A DNA stretch of 50,399 bases, taken from DMER01 sp003451645. Lineage in GTDB: Bacteria; Pseudomonadota; Alphaproteobacteria; Micropepsales; Micropepsaceae. Shown here piece after piece: positions 27,115 to 35,580 of this stretch. The stretch's first letter is position 1. The number at the start of each line of letters is the position of its first letter. Made by a program: the position numbers and the translations under genes. The DNA lies in assembly GCA_031976175.1 (NCBI GenBank), contig DALYLR010000027.1:1-50399 (forward strand). Reading direction: 5' to 3'. Under the pieces are notes generated by a model that searched no databases, was not told the origin of the DNA, and worked only from the letters and a program-made list of their open reading frames with translations.

Positions 27115-27214
27115 TTGGTCCGCTCCCATTCTCCGGACTATTTCAGGCTATAGTTTTCCACACCTTGGTCCGCTCCCATTCTCTGGACCATTTCAAGCTG
27201 GAGTTTTCCGGCCT
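27115..27214. repeat. Two imperfect 50-bp tandem repeats
   Basis: Unit 1 (27115-27164) and unit 2 (27165-27214) share an exact 19-bp start (TTGGTCCGCTCCCATTCTC) and differ at about nine positions after it. They sit between the AraC gene and the integrase relic. They may be remnants of insertion-sequence ends or a regulator array; nothing decides this. Confidence 0.6.
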
Positions 27215-27721
27215 TAGGTCACGGTGGCTGGCTGGTTACGCCACCGGGATTCATGCGTGAGACCGGCCTTTTCTGGCCCAAGGAGCCATGTGGCCGAATG
27301 ATGGCTCTGGGCAAATGCGGACGTGTTGCCTGAGCCTTGGTTTCGCCCGCAGCATATCGCCCAACTGTTCGAGACCGGCGCGCATGGATCGTCGAGCAGG
27401 TGGGCGAAGCGCTGCGTAATTCGAACCCGCAAGTGGCCGAGAGTTTGCCAATCATTGGGAGCGTCATACCGACCGAAGCGGGCAGCGAAGCGAAGGTGTC
27501 GCGCAGATCGTGAATGCAGATACCGGGAAGTGCGGCCTTTGTCCGGGCATCTTGCCAGAACCGTGTGATGTCCTGAAGCGCCTGGCCTTCTGCCTCGTCA
27601 GCAAAGACCATTGCGCGATCCTTCGGCACGCGGTACCGACGGAGCGAAATACCCGATCAAGCGCGACGGTCTCAAACTCCACTGCGGACGGATCGGCAAG
27701 GCGTGCATCGGCGGCGATCAA
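27214..27721 (-). pseudogene. Tyrosine integrase relic, frameshifted and with catalytic Tyr changed to Phe
   Basis: Pieces of one integrase C-terminal domain occur in different minus-strand frames. ICIHDLRDTFASL (the HxLRHxFAS box, second His replaced by Asp) and GMTLPMIGKL lie at about 27450-27530; then after a frameshift RVRITQRFAHLLDDP, which normally reads TQRYAHL, so the nucleophile is Phe. Upstream, VFADEAEGQALQDITRFW is the linker before the box. No full frame remains. It marks an older mobile element just before cas3. Confidence 0.7.
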
Positions 27722-27946
27722 CCAGTCGCTTTTTCAACCTCGACCTGGTACCCCGAACTCTGAGACGCTTCAATTTTGGCTCAATGCCGCGCCATTTCAG
27801 ATATGGGACAAGAGTCCTAGTTCTGCACGCAGCGGGGTCCCGTCCGGCGCACAAGGTGCGTGAAGACGAAAATGCTTTAAGTGTTGGGCGGCAGCGCATG
27901 CTATCGATGGGCCTGTTTGAGCCCTTCGGAAATGCGCGAGGGAGAC

Positions 27947-30661
27947 ATGAACTGTGGCGGTCGACAGCCAATTGCTGAAAGTTTATTTACCAAATACTGG
28001 GGCAAGGCGCGCGAAGGTGTAGCCGGCGAGGTGTCCTGGCATCCCCTCGCCTATCACAGCCTCGACGTCGCCGCCGTCGGCCAGGCGCTGTTCGTTGCAC
28101 GCCCGGCCTTGCGATCTCTGTTAGGGCGGCTGACGGGTCTGCCGGATGATATCGCGCAGCAGTGGTTCTTGTTGGCGCTCGCCTGGCACGACCTCGGAAA
28201 ATTCAGCGATGGTTTCCAAGCCAAGGCGCCACATGCGCTCGAATCGATCGGGCGCGACATGCCGCGGGCGAACGATTATGGGCACTCGGCATTATCGTTG
28301 AACCTTTGGGACAAGGCGTTAAAGGAACGCGCCGAAGAGGGCCAATGGTTTGGAAGCGGAGGAGAACGTGCCTTTCGGTGGTTTTTGTCCGCCTCGGCGG
28401 GTCATCACGGAAGTCCAGTCAAATGCTCAGGGTTTCCGGAGCCGCAGGAATCGTTCCGTCAGCCAGGCTTTGACGATGCGATGGCCTTCGCCGCCGCTTC
28501 GCACGCCTTGCTTTGCCCCGATGGCGCGACGGCACCGGAGTCGAACGAGTCCCTATCCAAGCGAGCGTCTTGGCTGGTGGCGGGGCTTGCGGTTCTTTGC
28601 GACTGGGTCGGATCGAACACCCAGTGGTTCAAGTATCGGAATCCAGACTGGTCGTTGCAGGATTATTGGCGCGACATCGCCTTGCCAAAAGCCGCAGACG
28701 CTATTCGGGAAGCGGGGCTCGCCGCGCCGGCGCCGCCGCGGCCCCGTCCCGGCGCCGACATGTTGCCGTTGAAAGCAGAACTGTCGCCGCTACAGAGGTT
28801 TGCGGACACCGTTGACGTCTCCGGCGGCCCGCAAATCTTCGTCATGGAAGACCTCACCGGCGCCGGGAAAACCGAAGCGGCTCTGATTTTGGCGCGCAGA
28901 TTGATGGCGGCGGGCGCGGCCGACGGCGTCTATTTCGCGCTGCCGACGATGGCGACAGCGAATGCGATGTATGAGCGCCTGGAGAAACTGCTGCCGAAAC
29001 TGTTCGCCGAAGACGCAAGCCCGTCTCTGGCGCTTTTGCATGGCAAGACAGCGTTGCGGCAGGCGTTGGAGCGCGCGGATCGTGCTGCACGGGACGTCGG
29101 CGAAGACGCAGCAAAAGGTGGCACGGCCTCTCAGAATATGACCGCTTGGCTGTGCGACGACCGGCGCAAAGCGTTTTGGGCGGACATCGGCGCCGGCACG
29201 ATCGATCAAGCGTTGCTGGCGGTTCTGCCCGCGCGATTTCAGTCGCTTCGGCTCGCGGGGTTGGCGCGAAAGGTCCTGATCGTCGACGAGGCGCACGCGT
29301 ATGAAGATTACACGCTTGGGATACTGAACCGGCTTCTGGCATTTCATGCGGCGCTCGGCGGAAGCGCGATTGTTTTGTCGGCGACCTTGCCGTCGAAGCA
29401 GCGCGAGGGCTTGATCATGGAGTTCAAGAAAACGCAGACTCCCAACGATACGTCGCTCGGGGAGCCGATGGCGCATGGCTATCCGCTTGCGTCGTCATGG
29501 TCACCCGCCACTGGGCTTCGGCAAATCGAGATTGAGTCTGCGGAGCGATCCCGCAGAACATTGATGGTCGAGCATGTGCCGGATCAGGCGGCGGCATTAC
29601 GACTGGTTGCTGACGCCGCGCGCGCGGGCAAGCGCGTCTGCCGGCTGGTCAACACGGTCGACGACGCAATCGAGGCATTCGACGCCTTGCGACAGACTGT
29701 AGGGGACGCCGTCCACGTCGATCTGTTCCACGCGCGGTTTGCATTTTGCGACCGGCTGGACAAGGAATCCGCCTGCCTGAGCGATTTCGGAAAAGTGCGA
29801 AAGCCGGAAGGGCAGGGCCGCATTCTTGTCGCGACGCAAGTGGTCGAGCAAAGTCTGGATCTGGATTTTGACGTGATGGTCACCGATCTCGCGCCCATCG
29901 ACGCGCTGATCCAGCGGGCAGGGCGCGTGTGGCGGCATGAACGGGAGGGAAGAAAGGGCACGCCGGTTCTGCATGTCGCGATGCCTGAGCCAGAGTTGGA
30001 TGCCAAGGCGAATTGGTACGGCGCGATGTTGCCCCGCGCGGCCTATGTCTATGCGAACCACGCGCAATTGTGGCGGACCGCCTGGTTGCTGCGCGACCGG
30101 CCAGTGCTGAACTTCCCCGAGGATGCGCGGCGCTTGGTCGAGGCGGTCTATGGGGAGGAATTCCCAGTGTCTGCGCCGGAGCAGCTCATGGCGTCGGCGA
30201 CGAAGGACGAAGGAAAGGCGAAGGCTGAGCGTTCGATCGGGAACATGGCGGGCTTGATGCATTCTTACGGCTTTACCTCCGGCGCCGCTTGGGAGGATGA
30301 AGCTGAAATCCTGACCCGGCTCGGCGAGAAGCAAAAGACATGGCGTCTGGCAAAGTGGAACGGTGAAGTACTTCGTCCGTGGGCAGATCATCACGATGAA
30401 TGGCTGGCGTGGCGATTATCTGAGATCGCGATCCCCTTGCGAAAGGTTCAGGCACAGACAGACGATACGCCCGCTTTGACCCGCGCAAAGGAGGCGGCAC
30501 GGGCCGCCTGGCCCGACCGGGACTACGGGCCGGAGATATTGGCTTTCAGGTCAGCAGGGACGGATGAATGGGAATTGCCCCAAAAAGATGACAAAACGTT
30601 GGGCGGAATCGGATACAGTTCGTCCAGAGGTTTGGTGTTTAAGCGCAGCGCCGAGACCTAG
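27947..30661 (+). CDS. cas3: CRISPR-associated helicase/nuclease Cas3 (type I-E)
   Basis: 904 residues from the ATG at 27947 with GAGGGAG just upstream. The HD nuclease domain comes first (HPLAYHSLDV, then LAWHDLGKFSDGFQ and SAGHHGSP), followed by the superfamily 2 helicase with Walker A LTGAGKTEAAL, DEAH box IVDEAHAYED, motif III LSATLPSKQ and motif VI QRAGRVWRH, and the Cas3 C-terminal region. It unwinds and degrades DNA bound by Cascade. All key residues are present. It is separated from casA by 247 bp holding a crRNA-like unit. Confidence 0.96.
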   Translation: MNCGGRQPIAESLFTKYWGKAREGVAGEVSWHPLAYHSLDVAAVGQALFVARPALRSLLGRLTGLPDDIAQQWFLLALAWHDLGKFSDGFQAKAPHALESIGRDMPRANDYGHSALSLNLWDKALKERAEEGQWFGSGGERAFRWFLSASAGHHGSPVKCSGFPEPQESFRQPGFDDAMAFAAASHALLCPDGATAPESNESLSKRASWLVAGLAVLCDWVGSNTQWFKYRNPDWSLQDYWRDIALPKAADAIREAGLAAPAPPRPRPGADMLPLKAELSPLQRFADTVDVSGGPQIFVMEDLTGAGKTEAALILARRLMAAGAADGVYFALPTMATANAMYERLEKLLPKLFAEDASPSLALLHGKTALRQALERADRAARDVGEDAAKGGTASQNMTAWLCDDRRKAFWADIGAGTIDQALLAVLPARFQSLRLAGLARKVLIVDEAHAYEDYTLGILNRLLAFHAALGGSAIVLSATLPSKQREGLIMEFKKTQTPNDTSLGEPMAHGYPLASSWSPATGLRQIEIESAERSRRTLMVEHVPDQAAALRLVADAARAGKRVCRLVNTVDDAIEAFDALRQTVGDAVHVDLFHARFAFCDRLDKESACLSDFGKVRKPEGQGRILVATQVVEQSLDLDFDVMVTDLAPIDALIQRAGRVWRHEREGRKGTPVLHVAMPEPELDAKANWYGAMLPRAAYVYANHAQLWRTAWLLRDRPVLNFPEDARRLVEAVYGEEFPVSAPEQLMASATKDEGKAKAERSIGNMAGLMHSYGFTSGAAWEDEAEILTRLGEKQKTWRLAKWNGEVLRPWADHHDEWLAWRLSEIAIPLRKVQAQTDDTPALTRAKEAARAAWPDRDYGPEILAFRSAGTDEWELPQKDDKTLGGIGYSSSRGLVFKRSAET

Positions 30662-30664
30662 TTT

Positions 30665-30754
30665 TTCCCACTACACGACTTTGGGATGAACCGTATGCCG
30701 CGAGTTTCAATCTAGGCATGTTTTTTCGTTCCCCACACGCGTGGGGTCTTGCGC
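30665..30754 (+). ncRNA. CreR-like crRNA unit: degenerate repeat, 32-nt pseudo-spacer, half repeat
   Basis: The left pseudo-repeat (30665-30693) has lost most of the repeat but keeps its last 11 bases, GGGATGAACCG, including the complete 8-nt crRNA handle. The pseudo-spacer (30694-30725) is exactly 32 nt. The right pseudo-repeat (30726-30754) keeps repeat positions 2-21 without a mismatch, including the full Cas6e hairpin CCCCACACGCGTGGGG, and has lost the handle. Processing should therefore give a guide with normal ends. Known crRNA-like regulators of cas genes (CreA, CreR) show this same pattern of decay. No promoter is clear; read-through from cas3 is possible. Confidence 0.85.
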
Positions 30755-30807
30755 TTGCCGCCTGAGAAGACTAAGTATGCTGCGAGATTCAAAAAAGAGG
30801 TTTTAAT
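30754..30807 (+). promoter_or_regulatory. Likely casA-operon promoter overlapped by a CreR target site
   Basis: CTTGCC (30754-30759) and TATGCT (30776-30781), 16 bp apart, form a plausible alphaproteobacterial promoter. AAG at 30773-30775 is the type I-E PAM, and 30776-30792 matches the first 17 nt of the pseudo-spacer except at positions 6 and 12. Cascade bound here would cover the -10 box and the transcript start. The promoter assignment is inferred; the match is directly visible. Confidence 0.65.
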
Positions 30808-31006
30808 GAATTTTTCCGCTCGTCGTCGGCGCCCGAGAGGCATCAGAGACTTATTACCACTTTCGGCCAAACCGGCCGATTTTCAAGATATTGAGTTTGG
30901 AGAAAAAGATGGCACAAAATATTGTCCTCGACAAATGGCTCCCTGTCCGCCGCACGGATGGGACGTTCGATTGGGTCTCGCCTGTGCAAGTGGCGCCTTC
31001 GGCTGA
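30806..31006 (+). CDS. Arg-rich short frame ahead of and overlapping casA (uncertain)
   Basis: 66 codons from an ATG with a strong AAAAGAGG ribosome-binding site 5 bp upstream. It starts MNFSARRRRPRGIR, with six Arg codons among residues 6-14 (CGT, CGT, CGG, CGC, AGA, AGA), and runs out of frame into casA. It could be a leader whose translation affects casA initiation, or a CreT-like tRNA-sequestering element controlled by the guide RNA. It may equally be chance. Confidence 0.3.
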   Translation: MNFSARRRRPRGIRDLLPLSAKPADFQDIEFGEKDGTKYCPRQMAPCPPHGWDVRLGLACASGAFG

Positions 31007-32546
31007 GGGACCACAGATCGAAGCGCTGAACTTCCCCAGGCCGGACTTCAACGCGGCGGTTTTGGAGTTCCTGATCGGCCTCTTCACGGTGGCGATGCTA
31101 CCCGATGACGAACGGGCGTGGCGGGATGCCTGGGACACCCCGCCGGACGAGGCGGCGCTGGCCAAGGCGCTCAAACCTTTCGTCTACGCCTTGAACCTGG
31201 ACGCTGAGGGCCCACGCGCGTTTCAGGATTTGGGCGCGTTGGAGGCGAAAGACGAGAAGGAGATCAACGCAATTCTGATCGATGCGCCCGGCGAGAAAAC
31301 CGAAGAACAGAATGCTGACCTTTTTATCAAGCGCGGCGGCGTCGATGCGCTGTCGCCCGCGATGGCGGCGGCGGCACTGATCACCTTGCAGACCTATGCG
31401 CCGTCCGGCGGGGCGGGGCACAGAACCTCTCTGCGCGGCGGCGGACCGCTGACCACGCTCGTCGTGCCGAAGGGCGCGCCGTCGTTGTGGGGGCGCATTT
31501 GGGCGAATGTGGCAAGCAGGGAAGCCCTGGAAAACCACGATGGCTGGGCGATGCCGCTCGATCCGAATACTATCTTTCCTTGGCTCTCGCAGACCCGCGA
31601 GTCGAAGGGCGATCGCGGCACGACGCCCTCTGACGCGCATCCGCTGCAGTCGTTCTTTGGTCTGCCGCGCCGGATTCGGTTGGACTTTGCGCCTTCCGGC
31701 GGGGCGACATGCGGGCTTGGCGGCCCGCAGAGCGATCGAATTGTGCGGACCTTCCGAATGCGGCGCTACGGCGTCAACTACACGGGCGCATGGCGGCATC
31801 CTTTGACGCCCTATCGCTTGGAAAAGAAATCCGGCGAAAAATTGCCGCTTCATCCCAATCCAGGAAGCTTGTCCTATCGCCACTGGCTTGGCCTGACAGG
31901 ATTGGGAACGTTGGGCAAAGATGCTGAGGCGGCGTTGATTGTAGCGCTTGGGAAAGATCGTTTCCAAGCGCGGCAGCCCCTGATCTCAGCCTCCGGCTTT
32001 GACATGGATAATATGAAGGCCCGCGCCTGGGTCGAGCAGACCATGCCGCTCTATGCAGCGGCGGGAAAGCACGCAGACAAGGTGGCCGCCCTAGCGACTG
32101 CCATGATTGGCCGGGCAGAAACCGCCGCGAACAGCCTGACTTTCGCGATCAAAGTCGCGCGGCATGGCAAGCGAAAGGATGCGACCGGCAAAAGCGGTAC
32201 GGTCCAATACGAATTGCGGCGAGACCTGAAAGGCGATTTCAGCTTCATTGCCGAACAGTTCTGGCGGGAGACGGAAAGCACGTTCCGCGCGCTGATGGAT
32301 CGCGCCATGAACGACCCGGCATTCTTGCAGGAACCCATCTTCGAAGAATGGGGCAAAGCGCTGACCGTAGAGACTTTGCGCATTTTTGACGCCCTCGTGG
32401 ATTTTCAACAAATCGGACTGCTCGACTATGCCCGGCCCATCGTCGCGCGTAAGGGGCTGGTCTTCGCACTGCGCGACAAAGTCAGCAATGAACCCAAATC
32501 GCCAAAAACAGACTTAAAAGCCAAGAGAGGACGCGCCAATGGCTGA
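30909..32546 (+). CDS. casA: Cascade large subunit Cse1/CasA (Cas8e)
   Basis: 545 residues from the ATG at 30909, chosen because GGAG lies 6 bp upstream; a TTG 18 bp earlier is less likely. It opens NIVLDKWLPVRRTDGTFDWVSP, the usual CasA start, and has the typical segments LQTYAPSGGAGHRTSLRGGG and SYRHWLGL. Cas8e recognises the PAM, helps melt the target and recruits Cas3. It is the first gene of the Cascade operon and overlaps casB by 8 bp. Confidence 0.94.
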   Translation: MAQNIVLDKWLPVRRTDGTFDWVSPVQVAPSAEGPQIEALNFPRPDFNAAVLEFLIGLFTVAMLPDDERAWRDAWDTPPDEAALAKALKPFVYALNLDAEGPRAFQDLGALEAKDEKEINAILIDAPGEKTEEQNADLFIKRGGVDALSPAMAAAALITLQTYAPSGGAGHRTSLRGGGPLTTLVVPKGAPSLWGRIWANVASREALENHDGWAMPLDPNTIFPWLSQTRESKGDRGTTPSDAHPLQSFFGLPRRIRLDFAPSGGATCGLGGPQSDRIVRTFRMRRYGVNYTGAWRHPLTPYRLEKKSGEKLPLHPNPGSLSYRHWLGLTGLGTLGKDAEAALIVALGKDRFQARQPLISASGFDMDNMKARAWVEQTMPLYAAAGKHADKVAALATAMIGRAETAANSLTFAIKVARHGKRKDATGKSGTVQYELRRDLKGDFSFIAEQFWRETESTFRALMDRAMNDPAFLQEPIFEEWGKALTVETLRIFDALVDFQQIGLLDYARPIVARKGLVFALRDKVSNEPKSPKTDLKAKRGRANG

Positions 32547-33069
32547 ACCGCATGAGAGCCAATCCGAACGCCCCGACTATGTCGGAAAGCTCATAGGCCT
32601 CCGTGAGCGATTGTACCGGGACACAGGCCCGGATCGTGCGCTGCGCGCCCAATTGCGCAGATGCAAGACCGCAGACGATGCGCTGTTCGCGGGCGAGGGC
32701 GACGCGTGGCGTCTTGTTGGCCAGCCCAAGGGCGCATGGTTTGTACCCGTGATGATCGCCGCGATCGTCATGGCCCATCTCAAGAAGACCGAAGGTATCA
32801 AACTGGCGTCGAAACTTGGTCATGACGGCGTGTGCAGCCAAACCCGGTTTCGTCAATTGTTGCTGGCCAAGGACGTAACAGAGTTACTGCCCCATCTGCG
32901 GCGCGCGTTGAAACTCGCGGGCGAAGCGGCGCAACCGCACGACCTGGCGCGCAGCATTCTCAATTGGACCGACGAGACCAAGCGGCGATGGGCTTTCGAT
33001 TACTTCCAGGCGTCGAACGCCGATCCTGATGTCAATGAAAAGTCTGAACAACCTTCCCCCAATGCATAA
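32539..33069 (+). CDS. casB: Cascade small subunit Cse2/CasB (Cas11e)
   Basis: 176 residues, all-helical, normal length. TGPDRALRAQLRRCKTADDA and VCSQTRFRQLLLAKDVTELLPHLRRAL are recognisable Cse2 segments. Two copies line the belly of Cascade and stabilise the displaced strand. Start overlaps casA, so translation is coupled. Confidence 0.92.
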   Translation: MAEPHESQSERPDYVGKLIGLRERLYRDTGPDRALRAQLRRCKTADDALFAGEGDAWRLVGQPKGAWFVPVMIAAIVMAHLKKTEGIKLASKLGHDGVCSQTRFRQLLLAKDVTELLPHLRRALKLAGEAAQPHDLARSILNWTDETKRRWAFDYFQASNADPDVNEKSEQPSPNA

Positions 33070-33078
33070 GGTGATCCG

Positions 33079-34122
33079 ATGACCACATTCCTGCAATTGC
33101 ACCTGCTCACCGCCTATGGCCCCTCGAACCTCAATCGCGACGACACCGGCCGCCCCAAGACAGCTGTCTTCGGCGGGGCCGAGCGCCTGCGCATTTCGTC
33201 TCAGTCCCTGAAGCGGGCGTGGCGAACGTCGGACCCGTTTAGGGAGGCGTGCGGAGAGTTCGTCGGCGAGCGCAGTCAGCGCTTTGCCGCTGAATATCTG
33301 CTGAAATCGTTGTTGACCAAGGGCGTAAAAGAAAAGGAAGCCTTGGCGCGTGTCCGCTCAGTCTTGGCCGAAATTGGCAAACCCAAGGACGAGAAGGACG
33401 AGCGTTCTGCCGACATAGAGCAGCTCGCGCATTTGGGGCCTGAAGAAATCGCGCGCTTGACGGCGCTGGCGGACGCACTCAGCGAAGGCAAGCTCGACGA
33501 GGCCAAAGAAAAACTGATCTTGGTGAAGCATCCAAAGGCCGTCGATATCGCGATGTTTGGACGCATGTTGGCGGACAACCCCGACTACAATGTCGAGGCG
33601 GCGGTTCAGGTCGCGCATGCGATCACGACGCACAAAGCCATTGTGGAGGACGATTATTTCACCGCCGTCGACGATCTGAAGCGGCATGAGGACGATCGTG
33701 GCGCCGGCATGATCGGCGTCCAGGAATACGGCTCCGGACTGTTCTACACCTACATCTGCGTCGACAAGGATTTGCTCCTCAAGAACCTATCCGGCGACGC
33801 AGCGTTGACAAATAAAGCGATCGAGGGCCTGGTCCGCGCCGCGACGACGATTGCGCCTGGTGGCAAGCAAAACAGCTTCGGCTCGCGCGCCCGCGCCACC
33901 TTTGTGTTGGCCGAGAAAGGGTCCGACCAGCCGCGGTCCTTGGCGGTGGCATTCCTCAATCCTGTTACAGGCGAAGATCTGTTGATCGATTCTATCGGCC
34001 GCCTGACAGATACGCGCACAAAGATCGACACGGTCTATGGCGACGAACGTCGCATTGAGACCATGAACGCACGGACGGGCGAAGGCTCGCTCGATGCCGT
34101 CATCCGCCTACTGACGGAGTAG
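33079..34122 (+). CDS. cas7e: Cascade backbone subunit Cas7e/CasC (Cse4)
   Basis: 347 residues. The start LQLHLLTAYGPSNLNRDD and GGAERLRISSQSLKRAWRTS are signatures of the Cas7e RRM fold; ITTHKAIVEDDYFTAVDDL and PGGKQNSFGSR follow. Six copies wrap the spacer and kink out every sixth base, which matters for the guide described at 30665. It begins 9 bp after casB. Confidence 0.95.
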   Translation: MTTFLQLHLLTAYGPSNLNRDDTGRPKTAVFGGAERLRISSQSLKRAWRTSDPFREACGEFVGERSQRFAAEYLLKSLLTKGVKEKEALARVRSVLAEIGKPKDEKDERSADIEQLAHLGPEEIARLTALADALSEGKLDEAKEKLILVKHPKAVDIAMFGRMLADNPDYNVEAAVQVAHAITTHKAIVEDDYFTAVDDLKRHEDDRGAGMIGVQEYGSGLFYTYICVDKDLLLKNLSGDAALTNKAIEGLVRAATTIAPGGKQNSFGSRARATFVLAEKGSDQPRSLAVAFLNPVTGEDLLIDSIGRLTDTRTKIDTVYGDERRIETMNARTGEGSLDAVIRLLTE

Positions 34123-34128
34123 GTCGCC

Positions 34129-34848
34129 ATGACGGAATTTCTATTGTTCCGCCTCTATGGCCCGATGGCCTCTTGGGGGCAAATCGCGCCGGGTGAGGTG
34201 CGCGCATCTTGGGCCGCGCCGTCCAAATCCGCCATATTGGGTCTAATCGGAGCGGCGCTGGGCCTGGACCGGGCGGACGACGACGCCCACGCCCGCCTTC
34301 ATGACACTCTGGGCTTTGCGGTGGAGTTGCGAAACCCAGGTCTTCCCCTCAAGGACTATCACACCGCCCAAACGCCCGAAGGCAAGGGGCCTTGGCTGAA
34401 CCGCGCCCATGAGTTGCGGCACGACAAGCTCAAGACCATCCTTTCGGATCGCGACTATTACCTGGAGCAAGAATCCGTGCCTGCGCTCTGGGCGCGGGGT
34501 GCCAGCGCACCTGCTCTCGCGGAGTTGGTGGGTGCGCTGCAGGCGCCCAAGTTCGTGTTGTATCTCGGCCGAAAGTCTTGTCCGCCAGCACTCCCATTGG
34601 AGCCAAAAATCGTAACGGCCGCAACGGTTCAAGAGGCGTTTGCGGCCTACATTCCATCGATGTCGACACAAGACTTTGGCGGACACGCGGCACGGGGCAA
34701 TCCGCGCATCTATGCCGATCGCGATGCGCCGGGCGTGCAGGGGACTGCCGCCGCCTACACCTCCCGGCGCGACGGGCTGGCCAAGCGCTCCCGTTGGCGC
34801 TTCGCTGACCGCGCCGAGGCGGAGTTCACGCGTGAGGTGAAGCCATGA
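34129..34848 (+). CDS. cas5e: Cascade subunit Cas5e/CasD
   Basis: 239 residues with the RAMP start LLFRLYGPMASWGQIAPGEVR and SAILGLIGAALGLDR. It caps the crRNA 5' handle and contacts Cas8e. It overlaps cas6e through ATGA. Confidence 0.94.
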   Translation: MTEFLLFRLYGPMASWGQIAPGEVRASWAAPSKSAILGLIGAALGLDRADDDAHARLHDTLGFAVELRNPGLPLKDYHTAQTPEGKGPWLNRAHELRHDKLKTILSDRDYYLEQESVPALWARGASAPALAELVGALQAPKFVLYLGRKSCPPALPLEPKIVTAATVQEAFAAYIPSMSTQDFGGHAARGNPRIYADRDAPGVQGTAAAYTSRRDGLAKRSRWRFADRAEAEFTREVKP

Positions 34849-35576
34849 TGTATCTAACCCGCGCGCGCCTCGCCCAAGGACCTGGGCAAAGCGGCGCCAT
34901 AGCGGCTCAATTGGCTGAGGCGAGCGGACGCGATCTGGGCCATGCATTGATCTGGTCGTTGATGAGCAAAGACGGTCCCGGTCGTGATTTTATCTATCGC
35001 CAGACCGATGTCTCGCCGCCGTCCTATTTGATTCTGAGCCAACGCAAACCGGAAGACGCACACCGGCTTTGGAAACTCGAAACCAAATCCTTCGCGCCCG
35101 GCCTAGCCATAGGCGCGCGGTTCTCTTTCTCGCTCCGCGTTTCGCCTTCGATCCGAAAGGGACGGGGGGCGGTTCCAACTGAAAAGGGCGAGCCGGTCGC
35201 GAACAAGCAGGTCGACGTCGTCATGGACGCCAAGCTGCGCGCCAAACGTGAGGGCAGAAAATTCGACTACGACGAAGACGTGCCGCTTGTTGCCTCGGAT
35301 TGGTTGGCGGCGCGGGCCGAGAGGCGCGGCTTTTCGTTTCAGCGACAAACGCTGCGTGTCTCGGGCTATCGGCAGATCGAACTCGCGGCTGCAAACAAGA
35401 AGGACCAAAGCCCTTCTCGCCGGGAAAGCGGGAAACACGATAAACGTTTCTCGGTTCTGGACTTCGACGGCGTCCTGACCGTGACCGACCCTGCGCTCTT
35501 CGCAAAGGCGCTTACAGAAGGCATTGGTGGTAAGCGGTCCTATGGGTGCGGACTGCTCCTAATCCGCCCGGTTTAG
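34845..35576 (+). CDS. cas6e: CRISPR RNA endoribonuclease Cas6e/CasE
   Basis: 243 residues with two RAMP folds. The His of GHALIWSLM near residue 33 matches the catalytic His region, and the C-terminal glycine-rich loop reads GKRSYGCGLLLIRPV. It cuts each repeat after the hairpin, leaving the 8-nt ATGAACCG handle, and stays on the crRNA 3' hairpin. The hairpin in the 30726-30754 pseudo-repeat is identical, so it should be a substrate. Confidence 0.94.
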   Translation: MMYLTRARLAQGPGQSGAIAAQLAEASGRDLGHALIWSLMSKDGPGRDFIYRQTDVSPPSYLILSQRKPEDAHRLWKLETKSFAPGLAIGARFSFSLRVSPSIRKGRGAVPTEKGEPVANKQVDVVMDAKLRAKREGRKFDYDEDVPLVASDWLAARAERRGFSFQRQTLRVSGYRQIELAAANKKDQSPSRRESGKHDKRFSVLDFDGVLTVTDPALFAKALTEGIGGKRSYGCGLLLIRPV

Positions 35577-35580
35577 CGCC

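Noticed and set aside
27672..27971. Arg-rich minus-strand frame upstream of cas3
   Set aside because: Lies opposite the cas3 5' region and integrase relic, with no recognisable domain; likely a chance frame in GC-rich DNA.
30721..30726. T-run in the pseudo-spacer as a rho-independent terminator for cas3
   Set aside because: No GC-rich hairpin precedes it; the strong hairpin lies after the T-run and is the repeat hairpin.
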